Source: Saururus chinensis | Lineage: Eukaryota > Streptophyta > Magnoliopsida > Piperales > Saururaceae | Assembly: GCA_035235625.1 (NCBI GenBank) | Contig: CP141144.1 | Span: 38,872,014 to 38,936,013 of the forward strand | DNA: 64,000 bases | Direction: 5' to 3' | Shown: positions 1-12,060 of the stretch, piece after piece | Numbering within the stretch: the stretch's first letter is position 1 | How the letters are laid out: every line of letters starts with the position of its first letter | The notes under the pieces: model-generated | Database searches by the model: none | What the model saw: only the letters and a program-made list of their open reading frames with translations | What the model was told of the DNA's origin: nothing | Translations under genes and position numbers: made by a program

Positions 1-966
1 GTAGCGCAAGGTCGCAGAAGAGGCCACCCAACACCACACAACAACAACTTAGTCATTGGCGGAGGATGGAAGCCAGCCCCATCAGGAGTTGATTGTTGTC
101 CAAGAGATTAGGTTGAAATCGCAATAGTATGGTGTGAGAACTATGGAATGTTCCTATCACGTGGACAAGGCTGCCAATGGCTGGCACATCGATCAGTGCA
201 GCTAAGGGTCCTATGCCCATCGAAACCTGTCTACAGGCGGAACAAGGCATGGCTACAATAGCAAAAGTCCTTAGTTGGCATTGGCAGTGTCTCTCTCTCA
301 AACGGCCAAGGATGAGACCCCCGCTTGGCTCTCAAACATTTGTACGAAGGAGGCTTGTTGCTCGACACATAGTACTCAAAATTCTTGGAGGATTTTGGTG
401 CGAATTTGCATGATGGCATAATTGGTTCTAGAGCCGATATGTGGTGTAACTATAAGGAATAGAGGCTTAGTGGCGACAAGGCCAAGCATCGGGATGCCAG
501 ATTGATGATTTGATGAGCTCTGTTCGACATCGGCATGTGAGTTAATGTATGTGGAGCCCTGAGGTCTACTGATAGCATGCTGGCCATGGTGGTAGACACA
601 TCTCCTTGGTTATGTTTATCCTTTGCCGCCATGCTCTTCGTTTGCACCATGAAGATTGCCCACATGTAGGGATGCCATCGGGTTGGGTTTTACCAAACCC
701 AAACTTGATACCACTTAAAGAAACTTTAACCTAAACCAAACCTATTTAGAAGAAAAAAAATTAATTTTTTAATTTTTTTAAAAAATAATATTAAAGTACA
801 TATAAAAAAATTTAAATCTTAAATTTATAATTTTATTCGAGATGGGTTGGGTCAAGTCGGGTTGGATCACCTAAAACCCAAACCCAACTTGAGTTTTCAA
901 AACCATATACCCAACCCAAGTAACATCCCTACCCACAAGTAAGACTCCGTCTTGCTTTGATACCCG
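1..966 (-). pseudogene. 5' internal region of a decayed Ty1/copia-type retrotransposon
   Basis: Read on the minus strand, this follows the LTR at 967-1316. A primer-site-like sequence GGGTATCAAAGC, close to the copia-type site TGGTATCAGAGC, starts next to the LTR edge. A short open stretch at 665-450 begins MVQTKSMAAKDK after a few residues, which looks like the start of a copia gag, but it stops after 71 codons and nothing downstream is clearly gag. A hAT MITE (667-931) sits between the primer site and this start. The remainder runs off the window edge. Assignment rests on the LTR and primer site, not on protein similarity; a degenerate non-autonomous element is equally possible. Confidence 0.35.
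667..931. mobile_element. hAT-type MITE (265 bp)
   Basis: The ends are inverted repeats: TAGGGATG...GGGTTGGGT at the left and ACCCAACCC...CATCCCTA at the right. The flanks carry an 8-bp duplication, CCCACATG at 659-666 and CCCACAAG at 932-939 (7 of 8 match). An 8-bp duplication with a TAGGGATG-like terminus is typical of non-autonomous hAT elements. The centre is AT-rich and noncoding. It is inserted in the leader of the copia-like element. Confidence 0.8.
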
Positions 967-1316
967 TGTTATAAACCTTCAAAGACAAGTTATTGTTGAC
1001 TGTAAAAAGGGGACGAAAGTGGCGAAGGTTCAATTAGTCCAAGTAGGACCAATTAAAGGAAGAAGGGGAGGAACTTAAGGATGACGTGAGGAGAGGAAGA
1101 GAGTTCAAGCTAATGATATTCTATTAATTTGAAATCAAAGGGTAAGCCTTTTACATGTTCCTTCCATTAATGGGCCAGGGCTTTTACTAGCCTACATAAC
1201 AATGAAGAATCCTAATAGGGGCCTTATGGGCCATTCTACAAAAGCCTTATGGAGCAACTTAGGTAAAATACTAATAGAAAATGAAATGGAAGATTCATAA
1301 CAATCTATCTTCAATA
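967..1316 (-). repeat. Ty1/copia-type LTR
   Basis: On the minus strand the unit starts near 1316 (TATTGAAG, probably a mutated TGTTGAAG) and ends TTATAACA at 967. A primer-site-like GGGTATCAAAGC follows directly. A purine-rich tract AGCTTGAGGGAG, like the polypurine tract of copia elements, lies just upstream at 1317-1328. Having a polypurine tract on one side and a primer site on the other means the LTR may be shared by two tandem copies. The second LTR is not in the window. Confidence 0.55.
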
Positions 1317-3535
1317 CTCCCTCAAGCTTTCTTAAAAGTCTTTTTAAATTGCCTTACAACTGCATTAGATTTTAGTTTTCTTCTTAGCAGTTAGTTGCCC
1401 CATATAAAAGCCGAAATCATATGTACAAAGAACATATAGTAAGCAAAACACATAACAACAATGGGATCTAACAAATAACTAAGTGTCATCATAACCGAGT
1501 ACCTCTACTACCTTGTTTACAAAAAAACCAGAAAGAAAAAAAAAGGGGTGGAAAGCTCCTTCAATTTGTTTGAAATAGTGATGTAATGAAGCTTCTGATA
1601 TATGCTACATCTGCATATAGCCGAGATGTCCAATAATGTTATACAGCCACCATGTTTTCGGAGACCAACAAGTCCTTTTAGGTTTGGGAGAAACAGGCAA
1701 GGGAAATCTTAAGAGGGGTTTCTAGTTCTGCCTCCACCTTTTCCTACGACAAAAAAAATAATTTTCATCAAAATATTCCCCTTGACTCCTATTAGAATGA
1801 AAACTTGAACAGGATATCGTAAAACGAGGTTTCTAGTTCTGATCGCCTTAACTCCTGATCAGACGGCTAACTCATAAAAGCCCTTCTCATCAAAGCAGGA
1901 AATTTCCAGCAAAATGAGATGCCATTGATAAAGGAACAAAAATAAAATTATTTCACTTATAAGCTCTAGGAAATCTTTATCTGTCTATTCACGATTTACA
2001 CCAGAAATCATTCTCAAGTTAGGCACTGCGAGTTTTCATGTGAATTATGCCACATCTCAAGTAAGAGTCCATAATACCTTATCGGGACGATACTCTTTCA
2101 TTTCCCTCTAGTCCCCTGGTCATGTGGCACTCATTAGAAATGTTCCTTTTGTAAGCTCACATATGTTAAACAATTAGCCTCAATAAACGATTCATGACAC
2201 AATAAACAAGTTGTACACCAGCCGATCAGTTCTGTTAGTGTTCAATCTCCTTCGCTCATACAAATAACCACATCTAATTGCACCTGTAAAGATACTCTGT
2301 CCTCTTCTTTAACTAATGGAACTTTTGAGATACAAGAAAAATTTTGGGGAAACCTTGAGGCCTTGACAAATTTTAATCTCAAGAATGTTTCTTAGAAGGC
2401 AAAAAAGAATATGTGCAGGTTAGAGATCTACTATAAAGAAAATTCTACATCAGCTAAAAGGGAACAAATAGCTTAAAAGGTACACCTTGTTTCAGTAAAA
2501 ACATCGGTCAAGCTCTCTGCTTAGTGTTGAACATAAGACCAGGCAACTTCTTTTAGAGACAATCAATATCGTAGAAGTTTCTGAGACACAATAAAATTCA
2601 ACATTTCAGACATAGTTCTATATTTAACAATTATGCTTGACTGACTAAAAAATCAATGCATCCAATTTAGTATGCCTTCATGCAGTAGTGCAATTTCAAG
2701 GCTACTTGGTTTTTGACATTATAGAGACAAGTAAACTGGCATCATAGAATGTAGTTTATGCGGCATTGTTCTTGTCAAGAACATACATTAAGTAATGTAG
2801 CAACAATGCTATACACATTAGTGTCAGTGATACTAAATCTCAAAGCGGCGGGATTAGAGAAAATTTGTATCACCAAATAAGTCTAGTGAATAAATCTAAA
2901 TGTAAAAATTCAAATACCTTCAAAACTTAACTATTTTAGATAAACTTGAATTATACATATCAGGATTCATATTTTTCACTTAGCGCTTGCCGAATCCATT
3001 TCCTTAATTGGTAAATGACCTGAAAGTTTTCTACCAACCCAGCCTGTAGCACACACAAATCACCCCAACTCAAAATCATGTACGTCCCAACATGAAGTCA
3101 TAACTGATCAGAAAAAGAGCAAGTCCCATGGCAGGGTGGCGAATTGCCCATGAGATATTAATGACTGGGCTAAAACAGAGTCATAATGTGCTTTAAACCC
3201 TTAAGGTGATCAGAGCTCCAGTTATAAGGTCAGTAACTCAGCCGCTCTTGTACAACCAATCACTCGTTCGTCGAAATGCTCCAAAGAACCCCTCCTTACT
3301 CCGCCATGATGAATGTATTTCAACGCTCGCCGAATCAATATTTTCTTTTGGGAAAAGTTGTTTGCGAGCATCATAAATGTTCACCCCGTAACCCATACAA
3401 CAATAAATCATAGTTCACATACTACATTCCAACTGCTCGACGGAAGAATCGACTCCAGTAGTTATCTTCAAGTGACAGAAAGAAGCTGCACAAGTAACAC
3501 ATACCTTGCAGCAGTGACTCATGCAATGAACCATA
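1317..3535. other. No gene recognised; noncoding region downstream of the 217-aa gene
   Basis: AT-rich sequence with no long reading frame and no recognisable protein motif. The right part lies downstream of the minus-strand gene at 3536-4288 and may include its 3' UTR. The left part adjoins the copia-type LTR and may be element-derived. No terminal repeats or tandem repeats stood out by eye. Confidence 0.5.
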
Positions 3536-4288
3536 TCAGAGCTCATGATCAAACCGCTGGCCCTCCCTGGATCCATCAAAAGTGTACCGAGAGACCAGGT
3601 CCTTGGCCACTTCAAACAACCCCTTGAGATCGTTGGCACCCACCTCCAAGCAGTCCCGAATCAGCCCACCCTCCTCCGCCTCCTGCTGCAGTACCAGAAC
3701 CACTTCCCTCAGCGGCCCCTGCATTCATTCATGAAAATCAACAAACATCAATCTGACAACCCACCCAACGGCCAACCCATTTTAAACCTCGAAACAAAAA
3801 AAACTCACAATACTCACCGATAGGGAGAAGACGACGAGGAGCCTCCTGAGAAACGACATGGCCACCGCATATACCCTTTTGTAGTTGGCCGCCACCCACA
3901 TCGCCCGGTCGGCGCCAGAGTCCATCCGGGCGAGATCTTTTAGAGCGCCCACAAGCTGGTTGAGGTCGGACGCGGCCCCGAACACATCTCTGGGAGGCCA
4001 TTCAGACAGAAGATCCCTCCAGGAATAGTGCCTTATGTAGTCCCAGCCCATGAACCACATGCCCGACCAGAAGCTCAGCCCGCCCTCCAGCTTCTCGGCG
4101 ATCTTCCTGGCGCGCTCGGCGCCCAGGACGTCTCCGCGGGCGGCCCGGGCAGTGGCCACCCGGCGCATGAGGGAGTGGGAGAGAGAGAAGAGGATGCGCC
4201 ACTGGGCGAGGGGGGTGGAAGTTACCGGCGGGAGAGGCCGGAGGAGGAGGAGGAGGAAGAAGAGGAGGGAAAAGGCTTTGGAGGCCAT
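3536..4288 (-). CDS. Two-exon plant gene for a 217-aa putative membrane or secreted protein
   Basis: Exon 1 runs from the ATG at 4288 to 3818 (157 codons) and ends at a GTGAGT donor starting at 3817. Exon 2 runs 3718-3536 after a TGCAG acceptor (AG at 3720-3719) and adds 60 residues. The intron is 99 bp and both exons are in phase 0. Residues 1 to about 24 are leucine-rich and hydrophobic, like a signal peptide or anchor. The rest is helical, with blocks QWRILFSLSHSLMRRVA and WFMGWDYIRHYSW in exon 1 and DCLEVGANDLKGLFEVAKD in exon 2. The two exons read as one conserved domain, which supports the splice model. From memory it resembles a small plant-only family of uncharacterised proteins (Arabidopsis At3g02640/At5g16250 type); I could not check this. 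No biochemical role is known to me. Exon 1 is very GC-rich at third positions, unlike everything around it. A TATA box lies 43 bp upstream. This is the only convincing host gene in the window. Confidence 0.8.
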
Positions 4289-4330
4289 GCTTGGCTCTGG
4301 AGTGAAGGAAAATGCAAATGCAAATGCAGG

Positions 4331-4338
4331 TACTTATA
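4331..4338 (-). promoter_or_regulatory. TATA box of the 217-aa gene
   Basis: TATAAGTA on the minus strand, 43 bp upstream of the ATG at 4288. Transcription would start near 4305 and give a leader of only 15-20 nt. Between the TATA box and the ATG are two overlapping ATTTGCAT octamers (about 4308-4326). A site II-like TGGGCC motif lies further upstream near 4374-4379. Confidence 0.5.
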
Positions 4339-5732
4339 CCCTTTGTTAAATTCTAACGAGGGAAGTAGGTGATATGGGCCTACAAATTAAGCCAATAATG
4401 GTCTCCCACCCATTTAGCCTTTTCTTGTCTTATATTAATAATTTTTTTTAAGTTTTAAAAGTTAATTTAAAAAATTGCCCGAAACATTTGGCCTTATAAA
4501 ATGAGACATAATCATCTTGTAAACACTTTTAACCATCTAATTCTCAAAATTATTTGTGTATATTTATTGGCAAATACTCGACACAATTGTACAATGTATA
4601 TGTGCAAAATGAATCCCGATTGCATGATCGTATGACCAGGGTAATTATTTTGGTTGTAAACCTAGTGAAAGCCATGTTTCTCACTTAATTAATACGGCAT
4701 AAAATACGCTGACCGTTTGTATTCTTTACAATACTATTATATGGGAGACATGGTTTTTATGGGGTATATGACGAGTAATTTACTTAGGTCATATAACCAA
4801 ATAATTAGAACTCGTAATATAAAATATACACTAACATGTGCATCATCATTGTAGGAGATCTTGTCGACTCACTTTAGGAAGCCTACACACTAATTGATTA
4901 CAACTTAATGAAAAGCTTAAAAGTCGGCAAATAAAGTAAAAATTAGAAAGGGCACAGGGGAATGTCAACACAACTTTCTTTTCGATGTATATGGAGGAAC
5001 GATATCCACAGGAAGAAAGGAATTATTCTTCTAATCTCATCCATGACTCCAAGAATCTTCCAAGGGACTTGTAAACTGGAGAATCGTGGAAGAGTGTAAT
5101 AATGTGGTGAGTCTCCACATATTCGAATTCTCCCAAGTGCACATACTTGGGCAACCTACATCCCATGGAGACATGCCACAGCCTCAAAGTGAGAAGGGAA
5201 TTGAAGAAAAGATAAAGCTGAGGCAGCACAGAAATGTCAAAAATGATTCTATAAAATTAGACTTGGAAATCTTTCAATCAAACATGATGGACAATTACGA
5301 TTGTCGGAGCTTTGGACAATCGGACAGTCAAATAGTCGGCAATTTGACTCAAATAGAGAGTTGGATTGCCAGACTAAGAAACAATTGGACAAATTGATAA
5401 ATGGACAATTGAACATGCTCGACTTTATATGTCTGAATGTTTGTCCGACTGTCAGATTATTAGCGCCACGTAGAAATGCTTTGATTGCTACCTAATTAAT
5501 AGACACCCGCTCTGCACCATCAAAGCAAAGGTGTTCCCAGTGCCCTAGGGGTGCTGCCCAACCAACACAAATCTCATGTCTCCTCGCTTTGGCTGTCATG
5601 CTTGTCTTTCATTTGGGTATGTATCATGTGGCTTCCATGTTTTCAAATATCCCAACTAGTTTTCCTGTTTAGAAATTAAAATAGGTCATAGTCTAGTAGT
5701 GCATGGTTACACGAAACTTTAGTTTGTTTGTA
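4339..5732. other. No gene recognised; intergenic
   Basis: AT-rich sequence upstream of the 217-aa gene. Open stretches near 5023-5495 (up to 103 codons, both strands) show no recognisable domain. Around 5285-5460 the motif TTGGACAA and variants of GGACAGTC recur several times in both orientations, giving an irregular repeat-like patch that I cannot assign to a known element. Confidence 0.45.
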
Positions 5733-5833
5733 CTCCCTCTATACCATATTAAGTATTTTATATAATTTTTATTAAAAAAATTAAAAAATTTATTTTAAAA
5801 ACCAAATTCCACATATCATTTAGGACGGGGGAG
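5733..5833. mobile_element. Stowaway-type MITE (101 bp)
   Basis: The left end is CTCCCTCTATACCATATTAA and the right end is TTTAGGACGGGGGAG, inverted repeats matching the Stowaway (Tc1/mariner) terminus CTCCCTCCGTCCC. The element is flanked on both sides by the dinucleotide TA (5731-5732 and 5834-5835), the usual target duplication. The interior is AT-rich and noncoding. Confidence 0.85.
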
Positions 5834-7332
5834 TATGAAGCTTGTTAGTTTTATTTACAATTCATAACTTGAATTTTAGTGGCAAAAAAATTCACAGGTT
5901 GAATTGCTATTGGAAATTTGTTAAAATTGTAATTCATAGTTAGCTTAATAATGAAGATGGTGAAATCAAATCCATCTAAAAGTTAAATCTATTCCTGAAA
6001 CATACTAGAGAATAAAAATACCAACAATTTCTACATAGACTTCTTGACATAGGGGGGTTGGAAATGAAATTTTCCTCCTTTTTCACCTAGTCTAGGAAGG
6101 GAGCTTCTAAAATTGATTAAGAATGGGTAGTGGGCAATAGTTCCTAGAAAATAAAAGGAAGGTGTAACATTCAAATTTAACTAATCTAAAAGCTAATCTT
6201 AACTATAAAAGTTAATCTTAGGCCCACTCCAAAACATTTTTTTACATCTTAAGCCTGCACGTACGTAGTTACCCAACAGGGTAACACAAGAGCTTTTCAT
6301 TGGCTACTATAATACTGAGCTCCCTAGAGAGTCCCCTGGTAACTTAGCTTGTGAACCCTTCTGTCGGATGGTGGAATATAGACTTAATTAAAGAGATATT
6401 TTTACCCATAAATATGGATGATACTCTTGACACTCCATTGGAGGTCTTTTTGAGGAAGATGAATTTGTGAAGGAGAGTTTTCACAGTTAAAAGTGCACAA
6501 GACAAGGTCTTTTATGTGATCACAAGTATCATAAATAAGATAAATCCGGATCACCCATATATAAAATAAGGGGCTAATGACTATGATTTACTGGATAAAT
6601 AGGCTATATAATGGGATCATCATAAGAAAATTTAGCAAGTAAATCTAACATGATAATTAAACTATAAGCAACACTGACAACATAGAAAGAAGCAAGAGAA
6701 GAAGCATTTCTTCACTCCATTAACGATCACTGGAATTTGGCATTCATATACGTTATTGGCTTTGCCCATTCTTTCAAATTGGGAAGCTGCACAAACCATT
6801 TCCATCAAATTTAAATCTAGTTAGATTTCTATTTTTAATATATATTTATTATGTTGATGTAGCTTAAATATTTTATTCTAAACTTTTGATGTAATTTTAA
6901 ATTATATTATTTGAGAAATGTAAAGTACGATTTCTATATGCTTGATGCATCTGGGATCATGTGCACCAGTACTTTTCGACTATCGGATCCCGAGCATGGT
7001 GAGTGTGAAATAAGGAGTAATAATGATTCACCACTTGCATTCAGTTTAAAAATGTTGTGTTTTGGCTTCCCTTCTTAAGTCTACCTTTAATGAAACCCCA
7101 GAGTTGCTTCTATTAATGTAGTCATTAAAGACCACTTATGATCTTTTTGTTTGGGAAATTTCTTTAGATTCGCACTCCCTAGGTGCTAAGGCTTTGATTT
7201 TCCTAAGAGGTATTATAAGCTTGTTGCACTTCAATTCCCAACTATTACTGAAACTAATGGAGTTTAGGGTTTTAAAGTCAGTTGCGATGAGTTCAAGGGT
7301 GCTTATGTGGTTATGATTTTGAATAGTGGTTA
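5834..7332. other. No gene recognised; intergenic
   Basis: AT-rich noncoding sequence between the Stowaway element and the chromovirus-type LTR. I see no long reading frame, tandem repeat or terminal repeat. Confidence 0.45.
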
Positions 7333-8080
7333 TGTTACGACCCGTAATTTTCTTTTGGCCCCTTAATTGGGATTTATGCCCAATAATTAATTTTTTGTAA
7401 ATTTAAATCATTTTAAGCTCGATTCATTTAAATAAGCTTTAGGAATTTTTGTAAGGCTCGGAGAGACAAGAGCATGTCAATTTGACATTCAAATCTATGC
7501 TACAACTTCGAGAAATGTGTTGTAGGCAAGCCCTAATTTAAATGCTCAATATAACATACCCTTGTAGGGTCTTGTTTCATTGGGTTTATCTATATTAGTG
7601 CAACGGTATCAAGAATGTATGAATCCAAGTTTGGGGTATGAAGTTACTCCCATTTGAAAATTTGATTTCAAGAAAGGATGAAACAAAAATAAAAACTAAA
7701 AAAAATATGCTTTTGATGCCAACAGGCTAATGCCAACTATGTTGATGCCATCTGGCCAGCCCACGTGTTGCCCACGCCAGCTGTGGGTGCTTGGATGTGT
7801 GCCACATGACATATTTTAACACCTCCCAATGCCTTCCCTTGGGACACACTAACCTACACGTACCCACATTTTAACACATCCCAATGCCTTCCCACTAATG
7901 TTTTTCGCCTCATTCCTTCTCTTATTTCACCCATCTTCGGACCTTCTCTCATACATTTCTAATCTATTTGTAACTCATTTTAGCCTATTCAAAAGGCAAA
8001 CCTAGCTAAATTGAGAGTTCTCTACGTCATAGGAAGGTCAATTTCAAGATATAACATTTCTAGACATTGAAAACATATTG

Positions 8081-8500
8081 TGATAAGGGGAGATTTTGCC
8101 TGCCGTCTTTGGGCCACAAAGAGATAAACATCTTAGGGTAAGGGGAGATTTTATCCATTACCTTCAAGTTGCAAAGAGAGTAATGACCAGGGGTAAGGAG
8201 ATGTTCTTTCCGTTGCCTTTGAGCCACAAAAAGAGAATTGTCCCAAGGTAAAGGAAAGTTTTGTCGACCACCTTTAGTATGCAAAGTGAGAAATGTCTTG
8301 GGGTAAGGGGAGAATTTGTCTACTACCTTCAGACTACAAAAAGAAAAACATGCTAGGGTAAGGGGAGGCTTAGTCCACTGTCTTTCACACTGTAAAATGA
8401 GAAATATCCCAGGGTATGGGGAGGTCTTGTCCACCGCCTTTCGGCTGTAAAGAGATAAACATCCCAATGTAAGAGGAGGTTCTATTTGCTACCTTTGGGC
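8081..8500. repeat. Tandem array, about 8 copies of a 55-bp unit
   Basis: The word GGTAAGGGGAG recurs, with variation, near 8086, 8141, 8196, 8251, 8306, 8361, 8416 and 8471, so the period is about 55 bp. Each unit continues with a stretch like TTGTCCACCGCCTTT and then CACAAAGAGA. The 135-codon minus-strand frame across it is only a translation of the repeat. A reverse-oriented, about 3-copy version lies at 58100-58275. Confidence 0.8.
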
Positions 8501-8515
8501 TACAAAGTAAAAAAT

Positions 8516-8666
8516 GTATATGTTCATGAAGTAGTTAACTTATATGATTATTATGTGTAGAGGAGGCTTATAATAATGCATGGTTATTTTAATATAAGAG
8601 GAGGCTTATAATAATGCATGGTTATTTTAATAAGTGCATATGTTCATGAAGTAGTTAACTTATATG
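8516..8666. repeat. Nested short duplications
   Basis: A 30-bp block beginning TATATGTTCATGAAGTAG near 8517 recurs 120 bp later near 8637. Between the two copies, a block of about 36 bp containing GAGGAGGCTTATAATAATGC is present twice, 40 bp apart. These are local slippage-type duplications inside the LTR. Confidence 0.75.
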
Positions 8667-11600
8667 GTTTCGATATTATGTGTGTATGCATATGGTGAAT
8701 GTTTTAAAGGGATCATGAATAAATTATCATTGTTTGATTAGTTCTTAATTGGTTTTGGGTCCTCGATCTTTTTTATTTTTGAATTATTATTATATTCTTA
8801 GAAATAAACTTCAAATAGTTTTGAATGACTAGATTTGAATGACAATTATTTAGCATAAAGCTCAAAAGCTATCAAAGTTATGACTTCTGGATACCGCCCA
8901 TTACGGCATATAACGTGCCTATGAATTGAGATATTGTGGGATGATGTGCCTGACATGGGCACAATTGATATCAAGGAGGTTCACACAATGAAAGGGGAGA
9001 AACAAGGAAGAAAGGGAAGAAGTTCTGAATAGTTTCAATAGCATAATCTAAACAGAGGAAGGAGTCGCCCCATATAGGGGATGACCAGTACCCTAGGGAG
9101 TAGTGCCTAACCCAAACCAGGCTGTCCTAGTGTCACAGCCCGGGTTTTTCAAACCATTTTCCAGTAAATTTCATGAAAAATTTTTGCAATATAATGGCTG
9201 TATTTTGTGAAAATTGACGAAAATCGAAACCTGTGAAAACATTTTATATTTCTCACATCATCAATTTAAAATCACACAACCTTAAACTTTCTTTTAAATC
9301 ATCAAAACATACCGACTAAACACCCAGGTGTGAGATCAAACAAACACACATAAAAACACGAGTGCCATGGCCATGGGCTTAAATACACATCTCCCAGGCA
9401 TAGCCGAGTACAAGTCCGATAACAGTCCCAATATAAACAGTCCATATACAAGTCCAAAATAATACATGCACAAGCTCTCAACTTGCCCAATACATGTATA
9501 CTCAAAATTTGCATCAGATCATGGCATAACTAAACAAAAGAAACTGAACAGTCAAAAATCGACCTGAAGTCTGCAAGTCTGTCCTCTCCTCCAAAACTAA
9601 GTCCCGCCTACGAAGCTCTCGTGCTGGGACCCGCAGAAGTCACTGGAGGATCTGAAATTCAGTAGAGGGAAAGTGAGTATTTTCATACTCAGTAGAAAAT
9701 ACCCAGTAGGGGATTTCTAACAATGAACTTGTAAGCCTAAACGTAGTTGCCTTCATGAAGCATAACATGAAGCAACAAAACATGGCAATCAAAGTCTCTC
9801 AAAATATGATGCTCACAACCACACACATATCACGAACTCATGTTCGTTCCATCTTTCCACACAATCCTACGCATATACCTACACTTACTGTCTTACTTAA
9901 CTCTTACACTTACAGTCCTGATCTTACAGTCATACTCAACACATACACTTATGATCGACACTTAGAGCTCATTATCAAACTAATAAGCTCCAACGTCGAC
10001 GGAAAGGAATGCCACTGGGGCGTCACCTTAACCTCCGGAGAGTACTAGACGCCATGGACTTTTTCGAAGGTAAGGTACACCTATGCTCATGGGGCACAGG
10101 ATCAAATAGGTAAGAGTAGTTCCATGATACTACTTACCTGAGCGCGCAAACATAAACGGCCACACATTAGGGTCATACAATTGCCCATACTTTAGGGTCT
10201 TATAGTGCCAATGTCATTCTTGGGCAGAATTCATACAGTGCCACTCTAGGGCAGAATCATACGGTGCTCTCAATAGAGCATCAACCATCTGGGCTTAATT
10301 ATAGCACACAAACCAACTCCCGCAGGATACACACCATGGCTAGACAGGAGAAATGCTTAGCCGATTAATCACCGGCTAGCTCAACCACGGAACTTAATCC
10401 GTCAAACTACTAAAGTCTCAAACTCATAAGGTTAACATTTTAGTTTTTACTTAACATTCCAGTTTGAATTAAATACGTTATGCTCGAGTAATTTTCCTCT
10501 GAAATCATACTATCATAAAGTCTCTCGATGAACTCAAAACTACGTATGTTTTCCCCGAGAACCCTGAAGCTTTCCGCTCATGGCATCAAAGCCTGATCCA
10601 ATCCAAACTAATCTCAGCCCATCAAGCGTATACATATCGATACCATCGATATAAACATTCATCATTCCGTATGTATTTGTCCATCCACACACATCTAACC
10701 AAACCCTACTTACGATTATAGCACATCCATTATATGCATAAACCATTGCATACGTGTGCAGATAAATTATCCTACTAGCATGCAAATAATTACCCCGTAA
10801 ACCTATACATCCATCATTTGTCAAGCCAATAACATGTCATTTAATTAGCATTAGCATAAGCTAATATCACACCATTACACGCGATATCCATAGCATTACG
10901 CATTATGAAGCATGTAATTAAATTGGCCCTAGCATGCATTCTAACATACTAAGCACGCTACGATAGAATTACAAATTCAAAGCCCCCTACCTCGCTTTCC
11001 GGGCGTACGGTGTTGTCGGGGCGCACAACTGTAGCGGCGTCAGTGGCAACTTCGGCGAACCCAAGCGTCGCTTTCTATAAAACAAGCTGCCCCTGGGTGC
11101 GAAAGTGCCGCAAGCTTGCCGGGGGTTTACACGATGAACTGGTCCGGTCCCGATTCAACACCCGTCGATCTCCGTGCCTCCCGTTGACGTGTACAAGAGG
11201 TGGTCGGGGGTGGACTCTGCGCCCAAAAGGGCTGATATGCAAATTCAAATTCTGTGTGGTGTCTAGCTCCACCGTCAATCACCGGGCGTCGTGGCGAATC
11301 GCTGGAAGCCCAAATCGTACCGGGTAGAGGTCGACAATCGTGGTTCCGGAGGCCAAAACCCACATACAAGGGCTGGAGGGGCGTGATCTAAGGTAGAGAG
11401 GTGAGGAGGAGGAGAAACAAGGCGAGGGTGGCCAGCCACGGCTGCCGGCAAGGCCACACGACTGCTGGACAGCAAGGTTCTTGCTTCCCGGTGTGAGCTT
11501 TTGGGTGAAAAACAGGGGACGGTGGATGGGAGGAAGGTCGGAGAGGAGAAAGAAGGGCGTGGGGAGGAAGCCTCTGACCGGAGGAGGGGTGGAGAGGTGG

Positions 11601-11913
11601 TGGCCGGCCAGAAACGGCGCACGACGGTCACCAAACGAAGCCCCGACGCTCCAACGGCCAAAAGAGTGAAAACCGAGCCAAAATCCGGTAGCGCGAGGAG
11701 GAGCAAGGAGGTGACGGCGGAAGCTCTAGTTGGTACCACCGGACTCGTGGCGGCCGGGTGAAGCGAGATCCGGCAAGAAACAGCAGATTCCGACCAAGGA
11801 GGAGGCGCGACGAAGGGTCCGGAAAAGCCCTCATTTTTTCTTCCCGGACTGAAAATCTTACTAGAGTTCTGGAATGAATAGTGGTCGTGGCTGGAAAGCC
11901 ACGATCCACTATT

Positions 11914-11921
11914 CCTTTATA
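11914..11921 (-). promoter_or_regulatory. TATA box of the 3.2-kb solo LTR
   Basis: TATAAAGG on the minus strand, about 420 bp from the sense start of the LTR, with a GC-rich transcribed leader downstream. This supports the minus-sense orientation. Confidence 0.5.
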
Positions 11922-12060
11922 AGGTTTTAATTTAATCCATATAAGCTTTTCAATATTTTTCACAACAGCCTCCCTGTTTTACACGTTGCCGCTCCCGTAC
12001 ACGTGCCACGCCGCCTCTAACGCGCCCAAAAGCTAATACACCTCGGGCCCACCCTTTTCA

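Larger units (their letters stand above)
7333..8944 (+). repeat. Chromovirus-type LTR, left part (interrupted)
   Basis: Begins TGTTACGACCCGTAATTTT, the typical start of chromovirus LTRs (compare TGTAATGACCC at 28678). It contains the 55-bp subrepeat array at 8081-8500, whose unit is shared in reverse orientation with the solo LTR at 57338-59056. The LTR is broken by the gypsy element at 8945-17365 and appears to resume at 17366. Its true 3' end and any partner LTR were not found. Confidence 0.5.

Noticed and set aside
3313..4372. Plus-strand open frames (up to 114 codons) across the host gene
   Set aside because: They lie antisense to the two-exon minus-strand gene. Their composition follows from its GC-rich codons and they show no domain.
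8060..8467. 135-codon minus-strand frame with repeated SPYP/LPLP words
   Set aside because: It is the translation of the 55-bp tandem array in an LTR, not a gene.
8081..8500. Regularly spaced repeats considered as a CRISPR-like array (also 53771-54100)
   Set aside because: The repeats are contiguous 55-bp units without unique spacers, lie inside LTRs, and the genome is a plant's.
11275..11739. 154-codon GC-rich minus-strand frame
   Set aside because: It lies in the GC-rich transcribed leader of a solo LTR. It is Ser/Pro/Arg-rich low-complexity text with no domain.
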